This document shows positions 25,340 to 32,364 of a DNA stretch of 40,351 nt, piece after piece (the first letter of the stretch is position 1; each line of letters starts with the position of its first letter). This stretch comes from Symplocastrum torsivum CPER-KK1. GTDB taxonomy: Bacteria; Cyanobacteriota; Cyanobacteriia; Cyanobacteriales; Coleofasciculaceae. A model generated the notes under the pieces. It was not told where the DNA came from and searched no databases. It was given only the letters and a program-made list of their open reading frames with translations. Made by a program: the position numbers and the translations under genes. The stretch spans positions 1-40,351 of the forward strand of contig JAHHIF010000068.1 of assembly GCA_019358875.1 (NCBI GenBank). Reading direction: 5' to 3'.

Positions 25340-25389
25340 CAGCAATGCACGGACAACGATTGAAGTTCCTGAATAGGATGGGATTGCTG
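25340..25389 (+). other. Stem enclosing a small hairpin between tRNAs
   Basis: CAGCAAT (25340-25346) pairs with ATTGCTG (25383-25389), with TCCT/AGGA inside. It has no tRNA arms; it may be a processing structure or chance. Confidence 0.3.
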
Positions 25390-25419
25390 GTCACTCGAAA
25401 ACCTCTAAATTTATGGTTT

Positions 25420-25494
25420 TGGTGGATAGCTCAATGGGTAGAGCGCATGATTTTCAGTCATGAGTTGTTGGTTCGATTCCAACTCCATCAGCCA
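25420..25494 (+). tRNA. tRNA-Glu(TTC), intact, 3' CCA encoded
   Basis: Acceptor TGGTGGA/TCCATCA, G73, genomic CCA (25492-25494). Arm CATGA-TTTTCAG-TCATG, anticodon TTC. It differs throughout from the interrupted Glu copy at 22925, so it is not a recent duplicate. Confidence 0.92.
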
Positions 25495-25677
25495 TGAATG
25501 TTATAGCTTAAAGCTCAACGCTTAACGCTCAAACTTCAATCATTAAAGGTTAGACAGTTAACATTCAAACCATAAAGGTTAAAGCTTGATAAAAGCCAGG
25601 GGTTCTGGTTGTAGGTTCCATAAAACCTTGAGGTTTCCACCTGGCTGAGTGGTCAGCATCCCACTTTTTTTAATCAA
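25495..25677. other. Spacer with repeats and a structured segment
   Basis: Begins with AACGCTT/AACGCTC-type low-complexity repeats. AGCCAGG (25594-25600) pairs with CCTGGCT (25640-25646) around AGGTT/AACCT. GTGG...CCAC followed by seven T (25665-25671) may be a weak terminator before tRNA-Gly. Confidence 0.4.
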
Positions 25678-25748
25678 CCGGATATGGTGTAACGGTAGCA
25701 TGTGAGTCTTCCAAGCTTTAGGTACGAGTTCGAGCCTCGTTATCCGCT
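25678..25748 (+). tRNA. tRNA-Gly(TCC)
   Basis: Acceptor CCGGATA/TATCCGC has C1 against C72; U73 as for Gly. Loop CTTCCAA gives TCC. The anticodon stem is weak (TGAGT/GCTTT). T-arm ACGAGTTCGAGCCTCGT. Confidence 0.8.
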
Positions 25749-25844
25749 CTGAAAAATGTGAGTGTCATCAGGTTTTCATCTGACTCTCTTTGCGGTAAGT
25801 GCAGCCAGAGTTCTACATTCCTGTCTCAGGATAAGACAACTACT

Positions 25845-26318
25845 ATGAACACAGAAATAACAATACTGGTATGGAAAGAAGCTCTTGAGCAAGGATATCT
25901 TGGAGTAGATGCAGGAGTTCGCTGGGCAGACAAAATCATTGCTGAAACAGAAAAACCTGATATTTGGATCATTGAGATGTCGGTTGCAAAAAGCTCTGAA
26001 CAGATGCTTGATGCACTGAGTCTATTCCCCATTTGCTCAGTCTCAATTGAACTTGAACTTGGATTTTTGTGTATGCAGTGGCTTGAAGGAAAACTAGATT
26101 TTCGTGAATTTCTTATTATTGCGGGGAACATCGCGCACATCACAAGCTTAGACTACTGTGACGATGAAACAATGTGGGAATTGTCGCGTGCTTATGATTA
26201 TGCCGTTAAAGCAGGAAAGCCAATCGATGAATTTTTGACAAAGGCTAAAGCAATGTTTTCCCAACCCTATCAAACTGTAAAAGATTACCTGATCGAGTTA
26301 TCAACTAAAGCTGGATGA
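25845..26318 (+). CDS. Unknown 157-residue protein inside the tRNA array
   Basis: Starts MNTEITILVWKEALEQGYLG from the ATG at 25845. An upstream GTG at 25758 would give a Cys-rich, unlikely N-terminus. It is mostly alpha-helical and acidic, with a repeated-helix look (SSEQMLDALSLFPI, ELGFLCMQWLEGKLDFREFL, WELSRAYDYAVKAGKP). No membrane segment or nuclease motif is visible. I recognise no family. Lying between tRNA-Gly(TCC) and tRNA-Gly(GCC) in their direction, it may be co-transcribed. Such cargo genes in tRNA arrays are often small immunity or regulatory proteins, but nothing here proves that. Confidence 0.7.
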   Translation: MNTEITILVWKEALEQGYLGVDAGVRWADKIIAETEKPDIWIIEMSVAKSSEQMLDALSLFPICSVSIELELGFLCMQWLEGKLDFREFLIIAGNIAHITSLDYCDDETMWELSRAYDYAVKAGKPIDEFLTKAKAMFSQPYQTVKDYLIELSTKAG

Positions 26319-26381
26319 AACACTAATTTTATCGCTACGCATAAAGTACTTACTGAAAGTAATTTAAGAGTCTCGGAATCT

Positions 26382-26453
26382 GCGGGTGTGATGTAGTGGT
26401 TAACATCTGAGTCTGCCAGTCTCAGCGCATGGATTCGAGTCCCATCATCCGCT
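26382..26453 (+). tRNA. tRNA-Gly(GCC)
   Basis: Acceptor GCGGGTG/CATCCGC with one wobble, U73 as for Gly. Loop CTGCCAG, anticodon GCC. Confidence 0.9.
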
Positions 26454-26457
26454 TTGT

Positions 26458-26532
26458 AGTCCTGTAGCTCAACAGTGGAGCATTTGCCTTACAAGCAATA
26501 GGTTGCGGGTTCAAATCCTGCCAGGACTACCA
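26458..26532 (+). tRNA. tRNA-Val(TAC), 3' CCA encoded
   Basis: Acceptor AGTCCTG/CAGGACT perfect, A73, genomic CCA. Arm TTTGC-CTTACAA-GCAAT, anticodon TAC. Confidence 0.92.
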
Positions 26533-26537
26533 ATCAT

Positions 26538-26610
26538 GGGAGTGTAGCTCAATGGATAGAGCAAGGAGCTTCTACCTCCGAGGTTGTGGGTTCAAGTCCT
26601 ACCACTCCTG
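26538..26610 (+). tRNA. tRNA-Arg(TCT)
   Basis: Acceptor GGGAGTG/CACTCCT, G73. Arm GGAG-CTTCTAC-CTCC, anticodon TCT. Last intact tRNA of the array, 92 bases before the rRNA-like element. Confidence 0.9.
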
Positions 26611-26625
26611 TTGCAAACTAGATGT

Positions 26626-26642
26626 AAGGAGGTTGCCTTCTT
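26626..26642 (+). other. Perfect Shine-Dalgarno string in a small hairpin
   Basis: AAGGAGGTT is fully complementary to the usual 16S 3' end. AAGGAGG (26626-26632) can also fold on CCTTCTT (26636-26642) with one mismatch, followed by TT. No good start codon follows. It could be a terminator-like stem after tRNA-Arg or part of the adjoining RNA. Confidence 0.4.
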
Positions 26643-26701
26643 TTAAGATTAATTTGAACGGGATAGAGCGATCGCACATACAGCGTGACCTAATCTTTAG
26701 A

Positions 26702-26834
26702 GCTTACATACTAGTACGAGAGGAAAAGTAACGCTGCTCAAATGCAGTGGGCGTTTGAGAACGAGGAGTGCGAAGAATCCGACAGGTGGGCTTAGAGGTA
26801 GCCATCCTTTAAAGAGTGTGTAATAACTCATCGG
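26702..26834 (+). ncRNA. rRNA-mimic RNA: sarcin-ricin loop plus GTPase-associated centre
   Basis: Two pieces of 23S rRNA occur in tandem. (1) CTAGTACGAGAGGA (26711-26724) equals the sarcin-ricin loop, including bulged G (26714) and the GAGA tetraloop with the ricin-site A (26719). It is closed by GCTTAC (26702-26707) / GTAACGC (26728-26734). (2) 26779-26834 matches the L11/L10-binding GTPase centre (E. coli 1051-1108). GGGCTTAGAGGTAGCC and TTTAAAGAGTGTGTAATA follow the cyanobacterial sequence with a few changes, and the equivalents of A1067 (26794) and A1095 (26822) are kept. The outer stem is CCGA/TCGG, and 1092-1099 is U-A instead of C-G: both changes preserve pairing. A nine-pair hairpin CTCAAATGC (26737-26745) / GCGTTTGAG (26751-26759) joins them. 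In 23S the two lie about 1,500 bases apart and in the other order. The exact ends of the RNA are unknown. Confidence 0.82.
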
Positions 26835-26917
26835 CGGAGTCCCTCTAGTAACTGAGAAAACGCATATTGCTCTGAAAACTTGCACGCTATTTTTCGGATA
26901 TGCGATCGCGATTGTAT

Positions 26918-26956
26918 GGGTCTGTAGCTTAATCGGTAAAGCATCGCTTTTGGGGA
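26918..26956 (+). pseudogene. 5' half of a tRNA, probably Pro(TGG)
   Basis: GGGTCTGTAGCTTAATCGG and TAAAGCATCGCTTTTGGGG form an acceptor 5' strand, D-arm and the start of an anticodon loop (TTTGGGG). The complementary anticodon strand, T-arm and acceptor 3' strand are missing. The break leads directly into toxin-antitoxin relics. Confidence 0.6.
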
Positions 26957-26973
26957 CATCTATTCTGGTAAAA

Positions 26974-27155
26974 GTGAAAGGCAAAGCTGCCAAAAAAGTT
27001 GTGTCTTGGGAGGTGGCTGAGTATGAAGTTGTGAAAGCCGATATTCGCTACGTGCAAGCATTGAGGATTGGCTCAGTTATCCAAAGAGCGAATTTTTCCA
27101 AGCATCTAGCTATGTGTTGAAGAAAAATGCCTAATTGTATCGACGCTTGGCATGA
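26974..27155 (+). pseudogene. Antitoxin relic upstream of doc (frameshift and nonsense)
   Basis: In the final frame the DNA reads ASSYVLKKNA, TAA (27132-27134), LYRRLA, TGA. That TGA overlaps the ATG of the following Doc fragment as ATGA (27152-27155), the usual coupling of antitoxin and toxin genes. Changing the first T of that TAA to G would restore Glu and give KKNAELYRRLA. Further upstream the coding-like stretch (WEVAEYEVVKADIRYVQALR) is in a different frame, so a frameshift near 27065 is also likely. The exact start is not known. Confidence 0.55.
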
Positions 27156-27295
27156 TACGTTACCTGACGCTAGTCGAAGTGCTTAGTCTGCACAGTCAGA
27201 TTATCGAGCAGTCAGGAGGTGCTTTGGGTGTACGTGACTTGGGTGCATTGGAATCTGCTCTAGCTCAACCTCGCATGGCATTTGGTGGGTATTAG
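27152..27295 (+). pseudogene. Doc (Fic/DOC) toxin, N-terminal 47 residues only
   Basis: MIRYLTLVEVLSLHSQIIEQ and SGGALGVRDLGALESALAQP then RMAFGGY, stop. This is the N-terminal helix pair of Doc-type toxins, which modify EF-Tu by phosphorylation. The family is about 125 residues. The catalytic HxFxxGNKR motif and everything after the first third is missing, so the toxin is dead. Confidence 0.82.
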
Positions 27296-27299
27296 AAGC

Positions 27300-27452
27300 A
27301 TGACTGAATTACTTCAGCGCCTCATCGCAGAGCTAGAGAAACTGCTAGAAGACGAGCAAAATGCGATCGCTACTCGTTCCACCAACAGGGCACGAGCAAT
27401 CCCTAACGCACTACTAGTCAGGAAAACAAAAAAGCTGATGGCTGATAGCTGA
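27300..27452 (+). pseudogene. Type II antitoxin relic
   Basis: MTELLQRLIAELEKLLEDEQ then NAIATR resembles the opening of a common cyanobacterial antitoxin (MTELLQRAIAELEKLP...). After about 26 residues the similarity stops and the frame runs into CTGATGGCTGATAGCTGA, an intergenic-type repeat. No toxin gene follows. Confidence 0.6.
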
Positions 27453-27592
27453 CCGTTAACTGCTATGGAGCTAACTGCTTAGGTCTGAAAATGAGTAGAG
27501 CCGCTTGTAATACAGGAGTAATTGTCATAGGACGTTAACCTGCTCTAACATTTAACCTGCATCTTGAGGTAATCCCTTCAAGGCGGATTAGC
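27453..27592. other. End of the island, no gene
   Basis: Low-complexity GCTGATAGCTGA-like sequence then unremarkable DNA. Nothing recognised. Confidence 0.35.
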
Positions 27593-28084
27593 TTAGTTAT
27601 GAATTCGTAAGTTTAAGACATAGCGACCTAACTGGAGTTTTTCTGACCATAGCTCATACTCCAGTTGCAGATTTTGAGGTAGGGGATAACCCTCTAGCTT
27701 CAAACTCCGAGTATAATTCCGTAAACGTAATGACTCAAATCCCTGAAGCGAGTCACCTTGCAACCAATAGCGACTGATGCCGTAAGTTCCTCGCTCCCAC
27801 AGGTGACGATAACTCAATTTACCGTTTTCCTGCATTGTCATAATCACCCGGTATGGTGAGATTTCTAGCCATAGGAGTCGGAATGTTGGCTGATGAGGTT
27901 GGCTTATATCATCATCTGTCGTTGGTTCTGGCTCGCAATCAGGAAGGGTTGGCTCTCTCAACAACAGGTGAAACCGTTCCTTGTCTTTTTGGTACAGCGT
28001 TGCAGCAGTTTCCACGCTAGACCAAATTGGCAGGTCAATAGATACCAGAGAAAGACAAACAGGCCTGCGGTGATGGGTCAGCAT
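27593..28084 (-). CDS. Conserved hypothetical protein, 163 residues
   Basis: A soluble protein with an acidic linker (PEPTTDDDISQPHQP) between an N-terminal segment (VCLSLVSIDLPIWSSVETAA) and a beta-rich C-terminal domain (RLLWLEISPYRVIMTMQENG, LQLEYELWSEKLQLGRYVLNL). No family name comes to mind, though the composition and GC pattern fit a chromosomal cyanobacterial gene. It is the first ordinary gene after the island. No signal peptide or membrane span. Confidence 0.7.
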   Translation of the reverse strand: MLTHHRRPVCLSLVSIDLPIWSSVETAATLYQKDKERFHLLLREPTLPDCEPEPTTDDDISQPHQPTFRLLWLEISPYRVIMTMQENGKLSYRHLWERGTYGISRYWLQGDSLQGFESLRLRNYTRSLKLEGYPLPQNLQLEYELWSEKLQLGRYVLNLRIHN

Positions 28085-28247
28085 GGAATTTTAGAAGGGA
28101 AAAGGACAAAAATAACCTAGCTCTACCTTCATATTAGAATTAGCTAGGGGGTGGCAACAGTATTTTCACTAAAGTTTGCCAATGTACTTGCCAAACAGTG
28201 CTCTTTGTCGGTAATATTATTAATCGTGACAAACGTTAGCTACTCAA

Positions 28248-28319
28248 TCCTCAGTAGCTCAGTGGTAGAGCGGTCGGCTGTTAACCGATTGGTCGCAAGT
28301 TCGAATCTTGCCTGGGGAG
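28248..28319 (+). tRNA. tRNA-Asn(GTT), chromosomal type
   Basis: Acceptor TCCTCAG/CTGGGGA, G73, no encoded CCA. Arm CGG-CTGTTAA-CCG, anticodon GTT. It is much closer to a normal cyanobacterial tRNA than the array copy at 23888, and probably the housekeeping gene. Its presence at the far end of the island makes it a candidate former integration site. Confidence 0.95.
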
Positions 28320-28600
28320 TTTACACAAAAATATAGCTTTTGCAGAGACAGTGCCTGTGCGCCAGGATGTTGGCATGGTAAGCTTTTTGATTGTTTTGCT
28401 TCTCCTTGCAAGTGAGGAAGGCAAGATGGGTAAGGCTGTGGATACTGGGACATGAGTCCAGCGCCTAAAACAGTACGTGCGATCGCGTTTCGTAAATAAT
28501 TTTACAAAATGTTACTCAAGTGCCGAGATCTAACCACTGTTCTTGTAGTTGATCGCAATAATGCTTGGCTCAAGGCTCTAAAGTGCAGAAGCGGTGAACA
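28320..28600. other. Gap between tRNA-Asn and the peptidase gene
   Basis: No gene recognised. A plus frame starting at 28509 overlaps the peptidase start in another frame and is not supported. Confidence 0.4.
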
Positions 28601-29689
28601 ATGGCTGAAAAATTTTCAGGAAAAGTTCTTTTTGCTAATGGCTTCCCGGCTCAAAGCGTTCTTGTTCGTGTTTTCGATAAGGATGAACCGGGGAAGGGTG
28701 ATGATGATTTAACCGTTGACCCTGGTCGTTCAGACAGTCAGGGAAAATTTACGGTTCGCTTTGAACCCTCTCGTTATCTTGACTACAACACCATTAGCAC
28801 CCAAGAACTGCGTAACCCGCCTTGGGACTGGACACTGACGACTCGTACACGACGCATTCCTGATATTACAGATATCTATTTACCGTACTTAGAATTCCGC
28901 TATACCTTCAATGGTCGCCGTTGTGTGCATACAGCTTTCATGGTGCCATTCCAAAGTGAGTTCCGCTTACCGGAAATTCCTGCCTTTGACTTCAAACCGT
29001 CTGTACATGGGTTCAAATTCATCAACAACTTTCCTGGCTATGCACTGCCTTTTTCGATTCCAAACTTGCCAAATTTGTCAACAGTTGGAAGTGACTATGG
29101 TCTTTGCGGTGGGATGTCTTGTGCCGCTTATGACTTTCTCCTAGCAGGTCAGAGTATTCCTTCACAAACCACTGTGCCAGCAAAAGGTTCAGTGTTGAAT
29201 CAATATCTCTATCGACGGCAAATCGACACTTACGGGGCGTTCGGCGAGTACGTTGCTAAGTTCGCTCAGTGGATGGTATTACCAGACGATACCGTCCTTG
29301 GTACTCAAAAGCGTACCTACGATGAATTTGAGGAAATTCGTGCCAAGTTAGATGATGGAAATGCAGTTGTCTTGGGACTTGTTTATGTTAGCGGGAGTAA
29401 TACGTTAGAAATTTGGAACAATCACCAGGTTTTGGCATACGGCTACTCTGAAGTCTCAGCTACCACAATTGATATAAATATCTATGACCCAAACTATCCC
29501 CAACGAGATGATGTCATTATTCAGGTTGAAAGAGTACCTGTAGGAACTACTTTTGTTCCTGGCGTTCCTCCCCGAAAGAAAACCGTTTTGGGTTTTAAGT
29601 GTACACAACGGGTGTCCAACCGCAGCAAAGACTTACGAGGGTTTTTCGCAATTCCTTATGTGCCAGTAGTACCTCCAGCAGAACTTTAG
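28601..29689 (+). CDS. Papain-fold (C39-like) peptidase-type protein with N-terminal beta domain
   Basis: 362 residues. Residues 1-110 are a transthyretin/CNA-B-like beta domain (GKVLFANGFPAQSVLVRVFD, GKFTVRFE). The rest looks like a papain-fold domain: GSDYGLCGGMSCAAYDFLLAG with the likely nucleophile Cys, IWNNHQVLAYGYS with the His, and INIYDPNYPQ with the Asp. No signal peptide is visible, so it is probably cytoplasmic or leaves by an unusual route. The substrate is unknown. SD is weak (GAAGCGGTGAACA). Confidence 0.72.
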   Translation: MAEKFSGKVLFANGFPAQSVLVRVFDKDEPGKGDDDLTVDPGRSDSQGKFTVRFEPSRYLDYNTISTQELRNPPWDWTLTTRTRRIPDITDIYLPYLEFRYTFNGRRCVHTAFMVPFQSEFRLPEIPAFDFKPSVHGFKFINNFPGYALPFSIPNLPNLSTVGSDYGLCGGMSCAAYDFLLAGQSIPSQTTVPAKGSVLNQYLYRRQIDTYGAFGEYVAKFAQWMVLPDDTVLGTQKRTYDEFEEIRAKLDDGNAVVLGLVYVSGSNTLEIWNNHQVLAYGYSEVSATTIDINIYDPNYPQRDDVIIQVERVPVGTTFVPGVPPRKKTVLGFKCTQRVSNRSKDLRGFFAIPYVPVVPPAEL

Positions 29690-29729
29690 GTTGTAGCTTT
29701 TATACAACGCACAGTTTTACCGTTGAGCG

Positions 29730-30536
29730 CTAATCGTGGGTTGTGCCATCAGGCATAATTGCCCCTTGGAGATTAGCATGGTGCAGGTTCGCTTTACTAA
29801 GGTTTGCGCCTCTAAGATTAGTCCCTCGACAGTCAGCGCCTTGTAAATCAGCTTTACTGAGGTTCGTCCATCTGAAATCAGCTCTTTTGAGATCAGCCTC
29901 GCTTAGGTTAGCCCCCAACATGTATGCGCGACTAAGGTGAGCCTCGCTTAGATTAGCGTTGTGGAGGTCAGCCATGTAAAGGTAAGCACCAATCAGTTCA
30001 GCTTCGTAGAGGTTGGCGTAGCTGAGATCAGCATGGCTGAGGTTTGCGTCCATAAGGTCAGACTCACTAAGATTAATCCTGCTTAGCTTTGCTGCGCCCA
30101 GATTAGCTCCTTTGAGGTTAGCCTTTCTGAGACTGGAGCCAACTAGATTAGCGCCTCTGAGGTCAGCCCCAAACAGATTAGCGCCTCTGAGATCGGCTCC
30201 GATCACGTTTGCTTCAGTGAGGTCAGCACCTCTAAGGTCAGCGTTGTGGAGGTTCGCATCAATCAAGGACACTTCACGGAGATTAGCCTCAATTAGGGCA
30301 GCGTTCGGAAGCTCAGCATTGCTAAGGTTTGCGTGGCTGAGGTTTGCTGTAATTAGTCGAGCCTTGGACAAATCAGCTTTTCGCAAATTCGCGCCGCAGA
30401 GGTTTGCCCCTCTAAGATTTGCGCCTCTAAGGTCAGCTTCACTTAAGTCTGGTGCTATTTGATCGTTTTTCGTTCTCCACTCAATCCATCTCACTGCACC
30501 CTTCTCAAGTAGCGCAAGATGCTCCAGGTTTGCCAT
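29730..30536 (-). CDS. Pentapeptide-repeat protein
   Basis: About 268 residues. It opens MANLEHLALLEKGAVRWIEW, a common leader of cyanobacterial pentapeptide proteins, then roughly 44 tandem A(D/N)LXX units forming a right-handed quadrilateral beta helix, ending GAIMPDGTTHD. There are no membrane segments. Some proteins with this fold mimic DNA and protect gyrase, but nothing here shows it. ATG at 30536 or 30539. The complementary strand also stays open because of the repeats. Confidence 0.93.
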   Translation of the reverse strand: MANLEHLALLEKGAVRWIEWRTKNDQIAPDLSEADLRGANLRGANLCGANLRKADLSKARLITANLSHANLSNAELPNAALIEANLREVSLIDANLHNADLRGADLTEANVIGADLRGANLFGADLRGANLVGSSLRKANLKGANLGAAKLSRINLSESDLMDANLSHADLSYANLYEAELIGAYLYMADLHNANLSEAHLSRAYMLGANLSEADLKRADFRWTNLSKADLQGADCRGTNLRGANLSKANLHHANLQGAIMPDGTTHD

Positions 30537-30681
30537 CAACTAAGTCTCCCTTGCTGAAGAAAAGTAGTGCCAACTAAAAACTTTAACCGAATGACCGCAC
30601 GTTAAGGTGCAATTACCTTGATGGAGCGATCGCGTAGATCAACTGATGTAGCCTATTTTCAACACTCAAGGGATTTGTTAC

Positions 30682-31323
30682 CTATTCGTTACGCATAGCA
30701 GCCGGATTCTCACGACCTGCCACGCTTTCAATTGCCCCTAATGCCGCTCTAGAACCTGCGAGAATATCCCGTTCTGCACCACCTAGGTAGAGGCGTCCGA
30801 AGCTGCCAACCGCTTGAACCTGCAAGATGTTAATCATTGCCGCCTTCTCTGCCTCATTGGCAGCGAGAGCAGCATAAGCGGCTGGCTCGACTTCCAATAC
30901 ATAAAGTGTTTGCCCTGCTAGAATCATCTGTCCACGGCGGGTACGATTAATTAATTGTGTTTGGTGAGCATCAATATTGCGGATAATCTGGCTAGAAATG
31001 ACACGCGGTTTGAGACAATCCTGTTGGCGAACTCCTAGCGCGTCCAAAATTGCCTTCCCTGCTGCCCGCGTCTCTCCTTGTTGGCTGGAATGAACTTCCA
31101 AAAGCCCGTAAAGTCGTTCGACAACCAGCACCCCTGGACGGACTGAGGTAGATTTTAGGGCAACATCCGTAATTCGGTTAATTTCGATACCTGGTGAGAT
31201 TTCCACCCACAACGATGTATCTCCTGGCAATGGCAAGAACCCCAGCGCCACCGTCCCCATGTATGCCGCGTGCTGAGGTTGCAAGCTATCGAGAAATACA
31301 TAACTGCGTAGTTCTATACCCAA
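30682..31323 (-). CDS. ccmP: Tandem BMC-domain carboxysome shell protein CcmP
   Basis: 213 residues, two bacterial-microcompartment domains. First: MGIELRSYVFLDSLQPQHAA to LLEVHSSQQGE; second: KPRVISSQIIRNIDAHQTQL to GRLYLGGAERDIL. The opening and length match CcmP, the pseudohexameric shell protein of beta-carboxysomes with a large gated central pore. It lies outside any ccm cluster, as is common for ccmP. It passes ribulose bisphosphate or 3-phosphoglycerate by current models. Confidence 0.88.
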   Translation of the reverse strand: MGIELRSYVFLDSLQPQHAAYMGTVALGFLPLPGDTSLWVEISPGIEINRITDVALKSTSVRPGVLVVERLYGLLEVHSSQQGETRAAGKAILDALGVRQQDCLKPRVISSQIIRNIDAHQTQLINRTRRGQMILAGQTLYVLEVEPAAYAALAANEAEKAAMINILQVQAVGSFGRLYLGGAERDILAGSRAALGAIESVAGRENPAAMRNE

Positions 31324-31535
31324 GGTTTTTTCTCCATATAGTGGGTAAAAATATGAAACATCTAGTCCTTTTGCTCACTCCATGTATTTTAAGTTGTCAC
31401 TTGTAGAATTCAGATTTCACCTCACTGTAGCGGAAAAAGGATACTCACTATTCGATAATCTGTTACACTTTTAACTTGCTAAAAATCTATAGTAAAAGTT
31501 TTAATGTATTTAATGTAAAACTAAGGGTAAAAAAG

Positions 31536-32264
31536 ATGAAATATCAAGTTAAAATTTTGGAGCCTACAGATTTATGGTACTTACAAAATAATATCAATAA
31601 AGAGACCAATAGGTTTTATCACCCAACCAAAAATATTCCCTTTGTTCAGCAAGTCGAGATTTACCTAGATAATTCTGGAGTAATAATCCAGAAAGGCATG
31701 TTGTATAGCTGTGTTGGTCGGTTGAATTATGGAGTTTATAAAACCGATAACCGTTTGAAAGATATGTGGGTATCTTTGATGACAGAAATGGACTATAACG
31801 CTCCGGTCTATCAAGGCACTGGTACAATTCACCTAGAACCCAGTCAAAAAGGAAATTTTCTGCATTACACACTCATTGAGCTATCCGATTCAGATCAATG
31901 GGAGTTTGATGATGGTATATTCCAGTTTTGTTCTGATAATGTGGTTATAGGTACAAAACGCTTAAAATTCCGGCAAGTAGCTGGTTCTAATGACGGAAGA
32001 TGGAGAATTGCGCTTAGAGCTTTATCTGGGCAGACATCTAAAGCTGTAGTAGGTACAACTGCACCCGCCAGGATTATTGAAATCAAGAAAGGTGAAACCC
32101 TAATGGCTGATTATGATATGGTCAAAGGGTTTACAAATGGAATTGAAGAAGAGTATCGAAAATTAGGACATTTTGGGAAAGGAGGTGGAGAAGGTTATGT
32201 TTGGTTTTATGGAGGAGAAGGCAAATTATTAGTGTCAGAAATGAATGGTATGGGTCTTGGCTAA
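31536..32264 (+). CDS. Beta-rich hypothetical protein, possibly AIM24-like
   Basis: 242 residues from the ATG at 31536, which follows CTAAGGGTAAAAAAG. An upstream TTG at 31476 adds 20 unlikely residues. It opens MKYQVKILEPTDLWYLQNNI; the C-terminal half has RIIEIKKGETLMADYDMVKG and a Gly-rich GKGGGEGYVWFYGGEGKLLV, which recalls the AIM24/TIGR00266 beta fold. I am not sure of the family. Lower GC than its neighbours. It is followed by an S4-domain gene 100 bases away. Confidence 0.65.
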   Translation: MKYQVKILEPTDLWYLQNNINKETNRFYHPTKNIPFVQQVEIYLDNSGVIIQKGMLYSCVGRLNYGVYKTDNRLKDMWVSLMTEMDYNAPVYQGTGTIHLEPSQKGNFLHYTLIELSDSDQWEFDDGIFQFCSDNVVIGTKRLKFRQVAGSNDGRWRIALRALSGQTSKAVVGTTAPARIIEIKKGETLMADYDMVKGFTNGIEEEYRKLGHFGKGGGEGYVWFYGGEGKLLVSEMNGMGLG

Positions 32265-32364
32265 ATTCTTGTTTTAGGACTTATCTATATCAATAGTTAG
32301 CTGTTGCGTTAAGCAATAGCTAAGTATAATATTTTTTACCAAAAAAAACAAAAATTAAGTATTT

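Noticed and set aside
26697..26993. Minus-strand open frame of 98 codons
   Set aside because: It lies entirely over the rRNA mimic and tRNA-Pro half, and its sequence has no protein-like features.
27008..27022. GGAGGTGGCTGAGT similar to a Ser tRNA start
   Set aside because: No anticodon or T-arm follows and it falls in the antitoxin-like coding stretch; taken as coincidence.
30112..30462. Plus-strand frame opposite the pentapeptide gene
   Set aside because: The repeat structure keeps the complementary strand open; the translation is a low-complexity LRSAP pattern.
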